From: Arbacia lixula
Lineage: Eukaryota; Echinodermata; Echinoidea; Arbacioida; Arbaciidae
Reading direction: 5' to 3'
Assembly: GCA_963669155.1 (NCBI GenBank)
Contig: OZ022583.1
Coordinates: 18,455,955-18,519,954, forward strand
Length of the DNA: 64,000 nt
Part shown: positions 1 through 12,589 of the stretch, in pieces
Layout: every line of letters begins with the position of its first letter
Numbering within the stretch: the first letter of the stretch is position 1
Program-made: the position numbers and the translations under genes
The notes under the pieces: generated by a model
Told to the model about the DNA's origin: nothing
Database searches by the model: none
Seen by the model: only the letters and a program-made list of their open reading frames with translations

Positions 1-449
1 TATGAGCAGGTTAAAAGACACCATTTGTACCACACTGTCTTCTGAGCATACATACATACATGTACATAAAGGACAAAATACCCATACACTGGCCACGGCA
101 TACTGTACTATGACTAGTGTGTACTGAATGGGGGTTGGAGGCAGGAGCAATCGAGGAATATGTTTATGTGCGAGGGGGGTTTTCTCCGTCAAACTCAATT
201 GGCGAGTGCGATGTGGCGGGTGTCAGCTCGCCTCGGTATGATGGTGATTACCACCCTAGTCGTGTCGGACGGACTCCGAGGTGTTGGCCTGCGTGCCGAA
301 TCACTCACAGCACAATCTGAATCGTAATACCTACGAGGGCAGAAATTGTCAGTACTGCAAGGGATGGGTCTATGGAGATGGCCGGTATAGTCAGAATTGT
401 TTTCAATTCAGCAACGTAACCCCCCTCCCCCCACCCACCCAAAACACCC

Positions 450-542
450 GGGCCATATTCATGAAGCCTAGCGTATGCATTTAACGGAATTCACTTTCAT
501 AGCAAACTAGACGTAGTATTAAAGGTTTCATGAATATGGCTC
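450..542. mobile_element. Short foldback MITE, GGGCCATATTCATGAA ends
   Basis: The left end reads GGGCCATATTCATGAAGCC and the right end is its near inverse (GGTTTCATGAATATGGC). About 93 bp with no coding capacity. Related elements lie at 9600-9732 and 46216-46329. Confidence 0.6.
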
Positions 543-1530
543 TAGTCTGCTTTTAAGTACAAAGGATATACAGATAGGAAATATAAATGAAGTATTTGTA
601 ATGGTGTTTTTAAAAAGGATTCTTGAATATCAAAATGCATACAAGTCTTTTATCATCCATCCACTGAGAATTCTTGTCACTGACATACTTTCAAAAATCT
701 GCATTTTATTTTTCACTTTGACATTCTTCATTCAATCTATCACCATGAAACATATCATATCATATTCATACTTTACATTTGTAAACAACTTATCTGAAAT
801 ACAATATCTACAAATTTAGTAGTTTAGGTTTCTTTTACAAGAGCAACGCTTTCCCTTTTTCATATGGGATGTAGTATTTTATTACTAAAAATTACACTAT
901 GAATAGATATTATTTCTACATGAATACCTCTCTCACACTGTTAAATTCAATCAGAATTGCCGTTCTTTAGTTTAAACCATACAAAAAGTAAAATTTGATG
1001 CCAAATTATTCTACCTTCTAATTCCTCATCAATCATCGCGTCATCCTTTTTCAATTCTATTCCAAATTTCTCGCTGATCATACAACAACCCCGCCACTCC
1101 GTCACTGATGACTATATATAGTAGTCAGGAAGAACCTTTTAGAAACAGGTTGATTCAGCTATATCTTATCCCCCTCTTTTTATTTTTGGATTTGACCTCG
1201 TAAAGTTTCAAAATGGATCGAGATCGCGGGCGGCAGAATTGACGGGAGCCAAACTTGGATTACTGCATGCATGGGCGTACTCTGAACTGCACACAGATGA
1301 TTAAAAAGAGGCGTCACAAATGTGGGAGTTTCATTTTTAAATCTAGTTCATATTTACTGAAAAGAAGAATAATTTGCATTTTTTCTCATGTGGCGCCTGA
1401 TTAAAACTGTATCGTCTCCAAGTGCTTTACAACATTATTACAGGATCATTTAATTCTCTGTTTATTTGGGGAAAGGACATGCTTATTCATGATCTAAGCC
1501 AATAAACTATGGGTAAATCATTATCATTTC

Positions 1531-1840
1531 ATGGCCACTCTTTGAAACTCACTCCTATAGAAAGACCACGCAATATTTTATTGACTTTTTACTGGTCTTT
1601 CATTACAGGTTCTTGTCCATTCTCACCTGTGTCTTCATGAGAGGACCCAAACTGAATACTATGGGGAAATCAACAATCATTCGGTGGCCACTCTTTGAAA
1701 CTCACTCCTACAGAATGACCATTAGTGAGTGCATTGACTGGCCTTTCATCAGAGGCTATCTGTCTTTACGTAACCTCTGAGTATTTGGTTGAGGGAGACC
1801 TTTACATGATTGGAGCTGTGGTGAAATGATGATGATTAAA
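1531..1840 (-). repeat. Two degenerate tandem copies of the exon 4 3'-end/donor region
   Basis: Blocks starting near 1531, 1683 and 1842 share the order TCTTTGAAACTCACTCCT, then (A)GAAAGACC, then ACTGGCCTTTC, then the exon 4 end; the third block is the real one. Period is about 152-158 bp. The middle copy keeps a near-exact image of the exon 4 tail at 1775-1815 (ATCATGTAAAGGTCT, then CAAATACTCAGAG on the minus strand) and a GT at 1774-1773. The left copy is more diverged over the exon part. Confidence 0.85.
1775..1815 (-). pseudogene. Partial duplicate of NLK exon 4 (possible decoy mini-exon)
   Basis: On the minus strand these 41 nt sit between CACAG and GTTACG and read I-SNHVKVSLNQILR-(G) if joined to exon 3. 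This corresponds to [13 protein letters not shown] of the real exon with D to N, F to S and Y to N changes. The length is 1+39+1, so it would keep the frame in place of exon 4 while removing 22 codons that include the hinge. Because conserved residues have changed and the donor is poor, I read it as a decaying duplicate rather than a working alternative exon. Confidence 0.6.
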
Positions 1841-1861
1841 TATTCACTCATTTAAAACTCA

Positions 1862-2143
<282 letters not shown>

Positions 2144-3377
2144 TTACAAAACATGAAAATTCCTCCAAGGAAAAAATTTAATTCTTAATCACTGATCCAT
2201 CTGAATATCTTGTTTATATCTTTGCACTTTAAAAACTCTGGACTTATTACATCATCATTATATTTCCATTATATCACTAACTGTCTTATCCACTCTCAGG
2301 TTTATTCAATTTTTACTCTTTTGAATTGTCGTCATTATCAGTATTTTCTGATGTTCTGTGATTATTCTTTTTATCTTGTGCATGTTTTGTTTATGAGTGG
2401 GATTAATGTTACAGCATAAATATGAGTATGTTTTGTACATAGGTGCCCAGGGAGCACAGTACAAACTAACTGATAATGCTATCCTATTTAAAGAGTGAAT
2501 TCATTTGATCAATCAATACATTAATAATTTAATAAAGAAGACAATAGATAAACAAATCCACTCATAAATGTTGTCAACATAATGAAAATATTGATGCAGA
2601 AAAAGTTTTCAAAAGCAGGAGGGCATATCTTATCATATTTTGCCATACTTAAATTGATGGCAGCCCATATTCAACCCATCATACAAACTCAATTTAAGAA
2701 TAATCGGGTGACAAATCTCCAAATTAGCATGTAGCCTTAATAAGCACTGACGTACAGATCTCCCCATGACACTGGCTGCTGATTGTTGCACGAGGGCCCA
2801 TCTCGATCCCTTAATCTCCATATATCACAGCCCTCAAACCTGACCATGAACCCCCGTTATTTCCCCCCACTGATCCACTCGGACTCAACTTAATCCCCTC
2901 TCAGGATATCACTAACAGCGATAACAACTCGCCACAGAATGATCACAATCTGTCAAATTTTTGCCCATGCTGTTTTTTGATACTTTTTCTATAATTTAAC
3001 AACAGGAAAGAACACGATTGATTCACACAATGCTTTGTGGTGCAAATTTCCTTGGGGAGGTTACATTGTTGTCAGATTTTGTATTTTGAACGGGAAGAAA
3101 TTCTCTCCCTCTCTTTCTCTCTCTTCAAAAGAAAGAATAAGAACAAATACCTTAAACAAATACTTAAATCTTGAATGAAGGTTGTAGTGTTGTTTGATAA
3201 TGTATTTTAGTCAAGTTATACAAGAAAAGGGAAGAAAATCTGCAGTGGCATAACAGTTCCTGGTTTTATGTTGATTGGGCTGTTCAGCTTATTACCGAAG
3301 GGGAATCAATATACAAAATAAAGATAAGAAAATACTAAATATCTGGCCAGAAGGGCAATGACACACACATACTTAAA

Positions 3378-3450
3378 CCCATTCAGTGCTATGAGTTCAT
3401 GAAATGTATACATACTTAATAGGCTTTTACATGGCTTGGTACTGAGTGGG
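3378..3450. mobile_element. Short CTCTCAGT-type MITE
   Basis: Ends CCCATTCAGTGCTATGAG and GGTACTGAGTGGG form imperfect inverted repeats about 75 bp apart. The same architecture occurs at 8908, 25034, 26291, 26851, 42399 and 52242. Confidence 0.5.
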
Positions 3451-5863
3451 ATAATTGAATTTATAATATCATTACCCTTTTTGAGTAAAACAAAAACGCT
3501 GCTCTTTTGCATGTGCACAAAATGTATGTACAAATGTGTAGTAATGCCGCAAATGCAATATTATGACACACGACGGGTTAAACATTCGTGCAGACAGAAA
3601 AAATGTTCTGCGTACATGTGAATGTACATCATACATGAGAGTGAGGATCATAAATTCATGTAGAATTACTTATTTACAAGCAAAAATGTATTCATATAAA
3701 TTCAAAGAGTGCCTAGAGATCATATGATGCCTTTTATGTAAAAGAGGGCATCTTCAACTTTCAATGAATTTTGTTATGCAAAATCTGTTTCTGACAAAAA
3801 TGTAATAAGCCGTAACGATGAAGTAAGCTTATAAGAACAGGGGGGAAAGAAAGGGGGGGGGGGTGCACGGCTAAAATCAATGCATTCCTACACAGAGTAC
3901 CGTATGTCCCGAGGTTCAATTAAAGGAGTTGTGGACAAACTCTGGCACAATCACTGAACCAGGCAAGACAGAGCCCGAAGGAGACATTACCTCAGCTTAT
4001 GAAGGGAATCTCTGAGTCACGGGATCAATGAATTCTGATCAAATGGTCGCAGGCTAGATACATATTTCTCATTGATTCTGCCTCTGTGATTCATGCGTGC
4101 ACTTTCTTTTGTTTTGACTAGAGGGAAAAACATGCCCCCCCCCCCCTCTCTCTATCTCTCTCTTAACCTACCAACTTCAGATCCAGTGCAGAATTTAGGC
4201 TTGGGCTTATGATGAGTTTGTTTTAAATGCAGTCCCATCTCTTACCCCCTTGGGCTTAAATCTGCGAGCCTTACAGGGTACATGTAGGCTAATGAAAAAA
4301 AAATGTTATGAACTAAAACAAGGAGAGAAATAGATCTTAAATCATGGTTGATTTTTTTTAAGTATGGCTTCCTGACTAAGACTTAATGTTGTTTTGAGTT
4401 TTTCTAGCAGCTCCAGTACTCCAAGCATAAAAAAGAACAACTTGGCACCTTAATTACACAACATCAGATGAAATGAATGGGACTGTAGGGATGAGCCCTA
4501 AAATCAGGCACAAGAGCTTTCTAGGCCATTCAACTCTATTCTCTGAACTATCAAGTTATCACATGAAGCAATTGCCTAAAAATGAACATAATAACAATAA
4601 TATCATTACAGATTTAAATGGAATATGTTTTTTTAATTCATATCATTCCATAATGATAAGTAATTTCACTAATGCAATTATTCATTTAATAACAAACGTG
4701 CAAGTACATCTGACGACAAAGTGACAGAGACTGAACAAACGCTCTCAGCTATGTCAATCATTGATGACCCTCCTACTCACAGCAATTATTCTCATGGCGA
4801 CTGGTAATCGAGACATTTTCAGTTATTTCACAAGCAAACAGGGTATTGAGAGCGTGTAAGGCACAATATCTCAGCCTGAACAAACAAACACATTGTTTAT
4901 ATCCCAAACAAACACTTCCATCAAATTATTATAAGATTATATATTTTATCATAATTATATATATGTAACCGGGGAAACCACCCACATATGTGTTTGTTTG
5001 TGTACACTATCAATCCTTGTCATTGTTTATGACTCAGTCACTTTGGACAAATTATTTTGACATTCTCTCATTCTCTATTTTTTTTTTTGGCTTTAAACCT
5101 GTAGACTGAAACTACCTACATGTAAACCATATGCAATTGTTGTGGCTATGATATGAATCACTGTCACCAAAACACCTATCCTGTTTACCCACAGGGTCAA
5201 AACATCATTGTGTTACTTTGTAAGTGACAGAAAAACAATCTGCAAAATCCCTTACATATGTACACATACAGTTGCTAATTTTTCACAATAGTCATATTAC
5301 TCTGTAACATGCAACTTTCCTTGAAAATCAGAGCTTGTCATTCATTCATTAAGACAGACAAAATGGAAGACAAACCTGCCAATCATAAATACATGTTTAA
5401 GTGTTCCATGAGGGTTGAATGTCTTTTTCTTCATTTATGGAGCAACCTTGTCAATACCACAGACAATGACATACAATCTAAACTATTGACATAACAAAGA
5501 CGTCTCCCTTCACTACAGCAGAACTTATTCCACCTCTTCCTCCGTCTCTCAGCCATCACTCCCTACAGTACTCATTCTTCATCCGCCATGTCTGTCCACA
5601 GCGCCATGACAACAAAGTCATTACAGAATCAGCAAGCAAGCCAACACGACGCAGAATTGTACGTGTGGGAGCGTACAGTTTGTTATGATCTGAAATACTT
5701 GTGCACGTCATCATTGGTGGGTTCTTTGTGTCTGTGCGTGTGTACACATCTCATTAGGGACGGAGAGGTGGCAATCGTATGGACTTCAGCACATCTTAGG
5801 GATTGATTTCCAAACAAAACAAACCAAAGCAACTAGTTAAATGGGCTTGAACAATTGTATTTC

Positions 5864-6100
5864 AATCCGCCATTTTTCTCTTTGTTTGCATACTTAGTCA
5901 TGTCTGTAAACATTTTCGTTAACAATCATATTTGAATTTTTCTGTGTCAAAACTTATTTTCACATTGGTAAAACAGGTTTTAACAACTCAATTATAATCA
6001 CCCATTTTTGCCTTGGTTTTAATTCTTCATTTCATGTTAGTAAAATGATTTTTGATAATTTCATTTTAATCAGCCATTTTCCTTTTTTATACAATTTTGT
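5864..6100. repeat. Degenerate ~68-bp tandem units
   Basis: Four units begin near 5864, 5932, 5997 and 6067. The clearest starts read AATCCGCCATTTTTCTC, AATCACCCATTTTTGCC and AATCAGCCATTTTCC. Confidence 0.5.
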
Positions 6101-6180
6101 TCATGTACACTGCTGTTAATGTATCATTGGCATTAATGGCAATACTATATCTGCACCATGCAGGCATGCACCCAAATATA

Positions 6181-6414
6181 CACTATAGCTCAAAGGAATT
6201 GGCATAGGGAAAGGGAAAGGGAAGAAAATTAGGGAAGGAACCGCAGTTTTAAACCGCGGTATATTTTGTCCAGTTCAGCATGAAAGATAATGCTTTTTAG
6301 GCTAAAGCATCAGGTTTCATGCTGAACTGGACAAAATATACTGCGGTTTAAAACTGCAGCTCCTTCCCTTTCTTCCCTTTCCCTTCCCTATGCCAATTCC
6401 TTTGAGCTGGAGTG
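6181..6414. mobile_element. TA-flanked palindromic MITE, copy 1 (234 bp)
   Basis: Starts CACTATAGCTCAAAGGAATT and ends with the inverse (AATTCCTTTGAGCTGGAGTG), with TA on each side. Nearly the whole element is self-complementary: arms of about 105 bp, containing GGGAAAGGGAAAGGG, a TTTAAACC block and TTTTGTCCAGTTCAGCATGA, flank a short loop with GCTTTTTAGGCTAAAGC. TA duplication and CACT...AGTG ends fit a Tc1/mariner-type non-autonomous element. Confidence 0.85.
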
Positions 6415-6889
6415 TACATCTACCACTGATGAAATCCTGTTCATAAAGTGTACTTATACTATAACAGATAACAATACAAATCCAGTAGTGATAGTAGTAA
6501 AGACAACAATAATAATAAGAAGAAGAAAAAAAATAAAGACAATGATGAGGATAATCATAGTAATACTAATAATAATAATACATGTAAAAATAATAATACC
6601 AATAGTAACAATCATAATAGCAATAATTATAGTGATGACAATGATTTTTTAAAAAATAATTTCAGTGGAAAGTGGACATGTGGGCTCTAAATGCCTCATC
6701 AGTGTCTTTGCCACTGTTAGTGATCCATAGAATGTACATGTACATGCAACCCTTTTGCCTGTCTATTCCACAATCTGACAAAGGAGGCACAACAGGGTCA
6801 TGAGAGGAAAGAATGTGGTCAAACCTCACATTCAGACCTCAACGCCACTTCTCACATTACCCCGAAAAGGAAAATTCAATTTCCCTTCT

Positions 6890-7350
6890 GTGCAAACACG
6901 CGGCGACAACTCGGGATTAAATTGCTCCACCGCCAGGCCATCCGCGCGCGCGCGCACACCCCCAGAGATGCGTCGCAAATTATCGGTCATTATTTGCGCG
7001 TGTAACGATCGCCGCCGGCCGCACAGGGACGGACATATGGCGGTAAAATGGACTGGGATTGAGTCGTTTTGACAGTTGAAGCTCTTGCGAGTGTGTGTGT
7101 TTGTGCGTGCTGGCAGGAGGATGGGAAAATAAAGAAGCAGGGATTGGCTGATTAATCTCCAACAAGATGCGAGGTGTACAGACCAGGCTGCTGCCGGTAA
7201 TCCTTGTAATTATTGACACTGCGAGTCAGCGCAGCCTGTCACCCCCAAATCCATGCTCTTTGCTTCCACGGCGTCAAGTTCTTCCTCCAATCAACTCCCC
7301 ACCTAAGTGACTACCGGTCCTCCGCGCCTGATACGATGATTAAGCGGCAG
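6890..7350. other. GC-rich unique island in NLK intron 3
   Basis: Non-repetitive sequence richer in CpG than its surroundings (CCGCGCGCGCGCGC, CGATCGCCGCCGGCCGC), with homeodomain-like GGATTAAATTG and GATTAATC words. No exon-like conservation seen, so a regulatory role is only a guess. Confidence 0.3.
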
Positions 7351-7423
7351 AGGACCACATTTCATGTTCTTACTATTTTGCGGCTGAACGCAGAATGTGG
7401 AGGGGGGAAGCATACTATATCAC

Positions 7424-7424
<1 letters not shown>

Positions 7425-7475
<51 letters not shown>
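7425..7475. repeat. (GA)n microsatellite
   Basis: About 25 uninterrupted GA units. The open frames of Arg-Glu repeats across it are artefacts. Confidence 0.95.
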
Positions 7476-7477
<2 letters not shown>

Positions 7478-8004
7478 TGGACTGGGTTCTTTGTCTGTTC
7501 CGTGCGACCACAATTCCCTTCTAATTCACCAGCATCAAATAATGCCCCAAGCTGCATTATGGGAGGGGGAACTCAACTCTGTCACAGAAAGAAAAGAGAG
7601 AATGCAAAGTCATAATTCTCTGAAAGCTCTATAGCTCTTAAATAGCCAACAACAGTGAAAAATATTACACATGGGATCAAGGCAATTTAGCGCTGCGAGG
7701 TTAACAAAAATGTCCCAGAAGGCAAGAAACCTGGTGAAAAACATATTTTTCTCAAAAGATATAATTCCAATCATAGTTGAGACATGAAAGTATGTGTTTC
7801 ATGACATTCCCCCACAAATTTGTATCATTAAAAAAAATGTATAAGAGAAAATTCCCTGGCCACTACCCAATCTGTCACCACGCATACAACTACTGTACAA
7901 TACCATACATTTTTCTTTGTCCCAATGTATAATAAAGCTGGGGGGGGGGGGTATTCCTAAAATTCACAGAGATAAAAATTCATCTCCCCTAAGAAATAAT
8001 GGGA

Positions 8005-8170
8005 AGCGCTCGTTATTTCAAAGGTTCGTTATTCCGAACATTATGCGACAAATGCTCGGATTAATGAACCCTTTTTCGTTTTCGGACTAACGAGCATCGA
8101 GGTATAGGCAATTTACGTGTTTCAGAATTAGGAACCTTCAGAATAACGAACCTTCGGAATAATCGAACTG
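8005..8170. repeat. CGTTATTCCGAA-type inverted and direct repeats
   Basis: GGTTCGTTATTCCGAA is followed by GAATAACGAACCTTCGGAAT in the inverse sense, with AACGAGCA/GCTCGTTA pairs between. Looks like a foldback element made of short TTCGTTATTCC words. Confidence 0.55.
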
Positions 8171-8508
8171 TAACCAAAATAATGTCCTTAAAATATTTTA
8201 TCTTTGGTATTCCGAAAAATACCTTAGGAAGATTTTAACCCATATTAATGAGTGCATGCCCCGCGCTTTTTTCCCAGAGGCAGCCGTCCTATCATGTCTT
8301 TTGCATACATTAACACCATGAAGCTGATGGTGTGACGTCATGAAACTGACAGTAACATTACGCATCAATGTCTATCAGCGTGCCTTATTGCATTTGATGT
8401 GCTTATATGCAAAAAGTTGAATGCACAAATTACTTTTACACGTCATGCTATTGGCCTAGGCGCGTGCTTCAGTTTTATCTTCATCCTAAATTAATTTCTA
8501 ATACCGAT

Positions 8509-8605
8509 TTAGCTCATTTGCATAAAAATTTTATCTCAGAGGTTCATCTACATAAAAATTTTATCTCTAGCTCATTTGAATAAAAATTTGATCTTTTTTC
8601 CTACG
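8509..8605. repeat. Three ~35-bp tandem units
   Basis: Units read GCTCATTTGCATAAAAATTT, GTTCATCTACATAAAAATTT and GCTCATTTGAATAAAAATTT, each followed by (T)ATCTC or GATC. The first carries a POU octamer ATTTGCAT, probably by chance. Confidence 0.7.
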
Positions 8606-8759
8606 TCCCTGAGATACAATAAAAAAAGTTCCTCTTTGGAATACCCCCCCCCCTGATTTCTTTAATCCATGCCTTCTGCTAATGCCACCGCTACTTCTGT
8701 TACTACGGACACGACTCCATGACTACTCAGAAAAATGTCAAGATCTTTAAAAAGGATAC

Positions 8760-8815
8760 ATTTCCTCAAAGAAGTCTACGTGCGGAGGTTGAAGGATGTC
8801 CAGCGCTCGGAGTAC
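8760..8815 (-). CDS. NLK: Nemo-like kinase, coding exon 3 (18-codon exon, beta4-beta5)
   Basis: This exon is too short to stand out as an open frame; I found it by searching for the peptide expected between the other two exons. The 56-nt exon reads VLRALDILQPPHVDFFEE plus AT of a split Ile codon. The family sequence there is close to VLSALDILQPPHIDYFEEI, so identity is high with conservative changes (I to V, Y to F) and one S to R. It enters in phase 0 from exon 2 and leaves in phase 2, exactly what exon 4 needs. The acceptor at 8817-8816 is CAG after a long pyrimidine tract. The donor at 8759 is GTATCC, a weak match to GTRAGT, so skipping is conceivable; but 56 is not a multiple of three, so skipping would break the frame. 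Confidence 0.96.
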
Positions 8816-8907
8816 CTGTCATGGTGGGAAGAGAAAAAAGAGAAAAAGCAAAAAAATAATTACATGAGGTGTTTTGCAGCATGATAGAAAGAGTTTAATG
8901 TTGGATT

Positions 8908-8986
8908 TTAACACTCTCAGTCCCACAGGTGATAAACTGTGTCATAATTGGCATAAGACTATCATTATTCGACACTGAGTGGGTTT
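8908..8986. mobile_element. Short CTCTCAGT-type MITE next to NLK exon 3
   Basis: Left end ACACTCTCAGTCCCACAGG, right end GACACTGAGTGGGTTT. The interior (GATAAACTGTGT, ATAATTGG) is shared with 25034-25107. It sits about 90 bp upstream of the exon 3 acceptor, beyond the pyrimidine tract. Confidence 0.6.
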
Positions 8987-9199
8987 ATTGCAAACCAAAA
9001 GTATGAACTGATATGATACAGGGAGATAATACTGGACTACCATTATTGCACCTTTTAAGACATTTTTTTAAATTCATGCATTTACCTAAAAGATAGAAGT
9101 AATAGAGAACAATTAATAGAATGTAACCAAAAATATGACTTACAAATATATATAGTATTTCAAGTTTAAATTAAAGTATTGACTTTAAAACTAGAGGGT

Positions 9200-9326
9200 G
9201 AACAACAAATTAATTTATTTAACAACAAAATATAAGAGTTAAGTACCAGAGTTAAGTACCAGAATTAAGTATCATGAACAACAATTTAATTTATTTAACA
9301 ACAAAATATAAGAGTTAAGTACCATG
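9200..9326. repeat. 76-bp tandem duplication
   Basis: GAACAACAAATTAATTTATT at 9200 recurs at 9276 with one change. An internal GAGTTAAGTACCA word repeats in the first unit. Confidence 0.8.
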
Positions 9327-9599
9327 TATAAGATTACTTCATGACACAGCCCTGGTTGTGTGAGAGCGTTTTTGATCGGCAATTTGTTACACATGTACAC
9401 AGGTTCAATTTGAACTTTCCTTTCAAGATTTTCAAGATTTTATGCATAGTTGGAAGTTAAGTAAGCACATCCTATTGACCTCGATAGACTAATAAGCTCA
9501 ACAACTGTTCAGGTTGGTTCACTCATTAAACCGGGTTAAAACTCTCACTTACAAGGTCGCTGACAGCTGCATCTCAAGAAGCCGCCATTCATATACTTC

Positions 9600-9732
9600 G
9601 GGGCCATATTCACAAAAACTTACTATGCTAGTTAGTAACTAAAATGCATGCAGTTGAATGCACTTGAACAACTACAACTGTACTTATAAAATATAATGTT
9701 TGGTAACAGGAAAGTTTCATGAATATGGCCCC
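9600..9732. mobile_element. Foldback MITE, GGGGCCATATTCA ends
   Basis: Terminal inverted repeats: GGGGCCATATTCACAAAA on the left against TTTCATGAATATGGCCCC on the right. 133 bp, non-coding; same family as the element at 450-542. Confidence 0.65.
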
Positions 9733-10410
9733 TGTTTGCTATTTTACTGCAAATATGGCTCTCATCAACTGCTTCATATTCCCCCAGTAAGCCAGTGATG
9801 TCACCCATCAAATTTACAAAGAGGTGCCTTTTCACTTCCAGATATTATTTTTTTTTCAATATTGCAGAGGAATCACCCAGTCAATAAGAGATGCCTGTGC
9901 AAATAGAACAGCCCTTGATATTTTAATTCCAGCGTGGTTTTTCTCATTATGCCTTGGCTCTCCACTCCAAATATATGCTCACTTTCAACTGGCAGATTGA
10001 TTTAAGAAGCCAAGCAGGGCTTTAAATTAACCGTTTCTCACTAACAGATATTCAGAAGTTGCCATATCAATGTATGTTGCCATGGATAATATTGTGCTGT
10101 TAGATTGTACTGGCTGGCTTACCATCAGTCCTCTGATTGATACGGCAGACATTTTTCTTTGTAACGCACTTAAGGACAGATATGCACTTCACTCTTTCTA
10201 CAAGACACTTTCTACTTTAACAGAGCTGCTCCGTACCTAGGAGAGAAAAAGGGAGGTGGCAGACTCTAGAAAGCCCCACCGTGAAAGATTCATTTCATAT
10301 ATCACTCATCTTTTTTCTTCAAAAGACACCTTCAGAGAGGGGAGAGAGAGGGGCTCATGTTCACAAGAACAAACAATGCAGGCAGACCAGACAGTGCTAC
10401 ATCCACCACT

Positions 10411-10503
10411 TTAACCCTTTGCCTGCCAACTAAATGGCTCCTCTATGTAATTTTTATGTATTAACGGGTGAAATAGTAAGCAGGTGGCGTGCTAAGAGTT
10501 AAA
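10411..10503. mobile_element. Short MITE with CTTTAACCC / GAGTTAAAG ends
   Basis: CTTTAACCCTTTGCCTGCCA at the left pairs imperfectly with TGGCGTGCTAAGAGTTAAAG at the right, 93 bp apart. A related pair of ends is at 57110-57257. Confidence 0.5.
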
Positions 10504-10697
10504 GAGCTATCGGCACGGCTATCAATATCCATAGAGTGATGTGACAGGATGATCCCTCACTATCTGTGCGCTATCATCTTCAAACGGCTTTGACGCAATC
10601 TGATGAGGGGGTGGGGCACGAATTGGGTGGGGGGGGGGGAGAAAGGGGATTGATTTGTCGATGCGATGGAGATAGACAGGATGATACTTCCAGTTCT

Positions 10698-10795
10698 GGG
10701 CCCCGTTGCATAAAACTTACCATCAATGGTAACTACCATGGTAACGTTGCTTGTCAGTCAATGAAATTTAAGGTTTCCATAGAAATTGGTGAGAG
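10698..10795. mobile_element. Possible fragment of a GGGCCCCGTTGCATAAAAC element
   Basis: Begins GGGCCCCGTTGCATAAAAC and carries an imperfect palindrome around CTACCATGGTAAC. I see no clear inverse right end, so it is probably truncated. Confidence 0.35.
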
Positions 10796-10904
10796 GGGAG
10801 GGGTGTCCAAAAGAGCTACCACCCAACCCCCCCAACCCCCCCCCCCCCCAAAAAAAAAAAAAAACTCTGCACAATCCCATACATACATTACAGTACGTGT
10901 CAGT

Positions 10905-11100
10905 TAGGCCAACTACAGTCCATGCTCAAGTATGCAAATGCTCAATTCGATTCATAAGGATTTTAAAAGACAAGCGATTCAATGGAGCCCAACTTACTCT
11001 CAAAATATCTAGCTGGTGCATTGCATGAACATGTATGTATGGTGCACATGGTCTTGCTGTGATCTAGATCAGACAAGTTTAAGTTGGGCTCCACTGCACA
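10905..11100. repeat. Dispersed repeat related to 60216-60405
   Basis: ATCTAGCTGGTGCATTGCAT, GTCTTGCTGTGATCTAGATC and AGACAAGTTTAAGTTGGGC match the third unit at 60216-60405 in order. Inverted edge words GGAGCCCAACTT / AAGTTGGGCTCC also bracket 10985-11091. Confidence 0.55.
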
Positions 11101-11401
11101 TTGCACAATACAATGTGTGCTGATAACATGTTAGCGTACAATGCTCTGAAGCCATACAAGATATTCAGGTTGCTCTCTTGAGTTATACCTCTAATACTGC
11201 TAGTACAGGGACAACTCACATTGGGCAACACGTGCATTGAAAACAATCGAGACGTCATTACCTGCTTCAAATTCTATGAACCCAAATAAAAACACACGTT
11301 CCCAAGGAAACAGAATTCATGAAGTTTAATCCAGCCCTTCCAATGAATGACATCAAACCTTCATTTCAATTGCCTTGAAACCATACTCAACATACCCTCC
11401 C

Positions 11402-11472
11402 ATCTTTCATCTTTCTCTGACTTTGTCTCTCTCTCTCTTCCCCCCCCCCCCTCTCTCTCTCTCTCTCTCCTC
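11402..11472. repeat. (CT)n with poly-C core
   Basis: TCTCTCTCTCTTCC leads into a poly-C run and more CT units. Confidence 0.9.
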
Positions 11473-11984
11473 CATCTCACCTCCTTGTACTGATATAATA
11501 AGCAAAACAACAACTTATTTTTCATGCAAATATGACAATGAAATACATGAAACTGTCCAAAATCATATATATGTTAGCAATCATATGATTCCATTGCTAT
11601 CATGCAAATACACATACACATCCCAAATTGAATTAAAAACTGTAATAAGTCATGTTAGTATATATGATGTAAATTGAATGTAAATATGATGTAAATTGAG
11701 TAATTTTTAACATTTCAAATACTGCAGATTTGCACCCGAGTGGTGTAATGGTCTCCCATGGTAACCACGGCTTGCTTTGTCAAGAAATGGGAAGAAAGCA
11801 GCTTTTGGCATGAAAGTAGGTCAGGGGAGTAGGGTCATCTCTGGAAGAAATGTTTTGATGAGGAAGGAGGGTCACAAGGATGGCCTACATCTAGATGTGT
11901 ACACTTTCTAGTGAACTTGGGAAGTGCAAAAAATGGTATGAGCACAAGACATTCTCTGTCATCTCTCTCCCTGTATCTTTCTTA

Positions 11985-11999
11985 CTCACTTTCTTTCTT

Positions 12000-12042
<43 letters not shown>

Positions 12043-12372
12043 TCTCTTTCTGTCTTTCTTTCTTTCTCTCGCTCTTCTTCTCTTTCTATCTCTCTCTCCT
12101 CTCGATCTGTCTTTCTCTCTCTCGGTCTTCTTCTCTTTCTATCTCTTTCTTTCTCTTTAACTCTCTCTCTCTCTCTCTCTCTCCTTGCTCTTTCTTTTCC
12201 CCATCTCTCTACCTTCTTATTTCTCTATCTCCCTCTCTCCCTTCTTTTTCATCACTCGCTCTCTCCCTCTCTCTTTTCTTCTTCTTACCATCTCTTTCTC
12301 TCCACTCTTTCTCACCTCTCTATCTCTCTATCTTTATATTACTTCTCCCTCTCTCATCCTTCTTTTTTTTTG
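11985..12372. repeat. Long polypyrimidine (CT/TTCT) tract
   Basis: Roughly 390 bp of CTCT and TTTC units with very few purines. The 201- and 154-codon Ser/Leu-rich frames over it are artefacts of composition. Confidence 0.95.
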
Positions 12373-12589
12373 TAGAAAACCTTTCATATAGGATGGGATC
12401 GATTCCATCTTTTAATCCATTTCCAAATCATCTTGTGTCAGCTGCAAGCTGTAAACCTTTTGCTCACATCCCTTGCAGCTTAGTGATGTCTGACGTGTAG
12501 TGCATCACACAGCAAGTAACACTCATACACTACATGCATTCCATCCAGCGTCATTAACGACACTCAAAACACTTCCGAGCTACAACCAC

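Noticed and set aside
11735..11765. GAGTGGTGTAATGGTCTCCC, A-box-like
   Set aside because: No B box at the right distance and no acceptor stem.
11895..12500. 201- and 154-codon open frames rich in Ser/Leu
   Set aside because: They follow a CT tract; no start context, domain or splice signal, and the sequence is low-complexity throughout.
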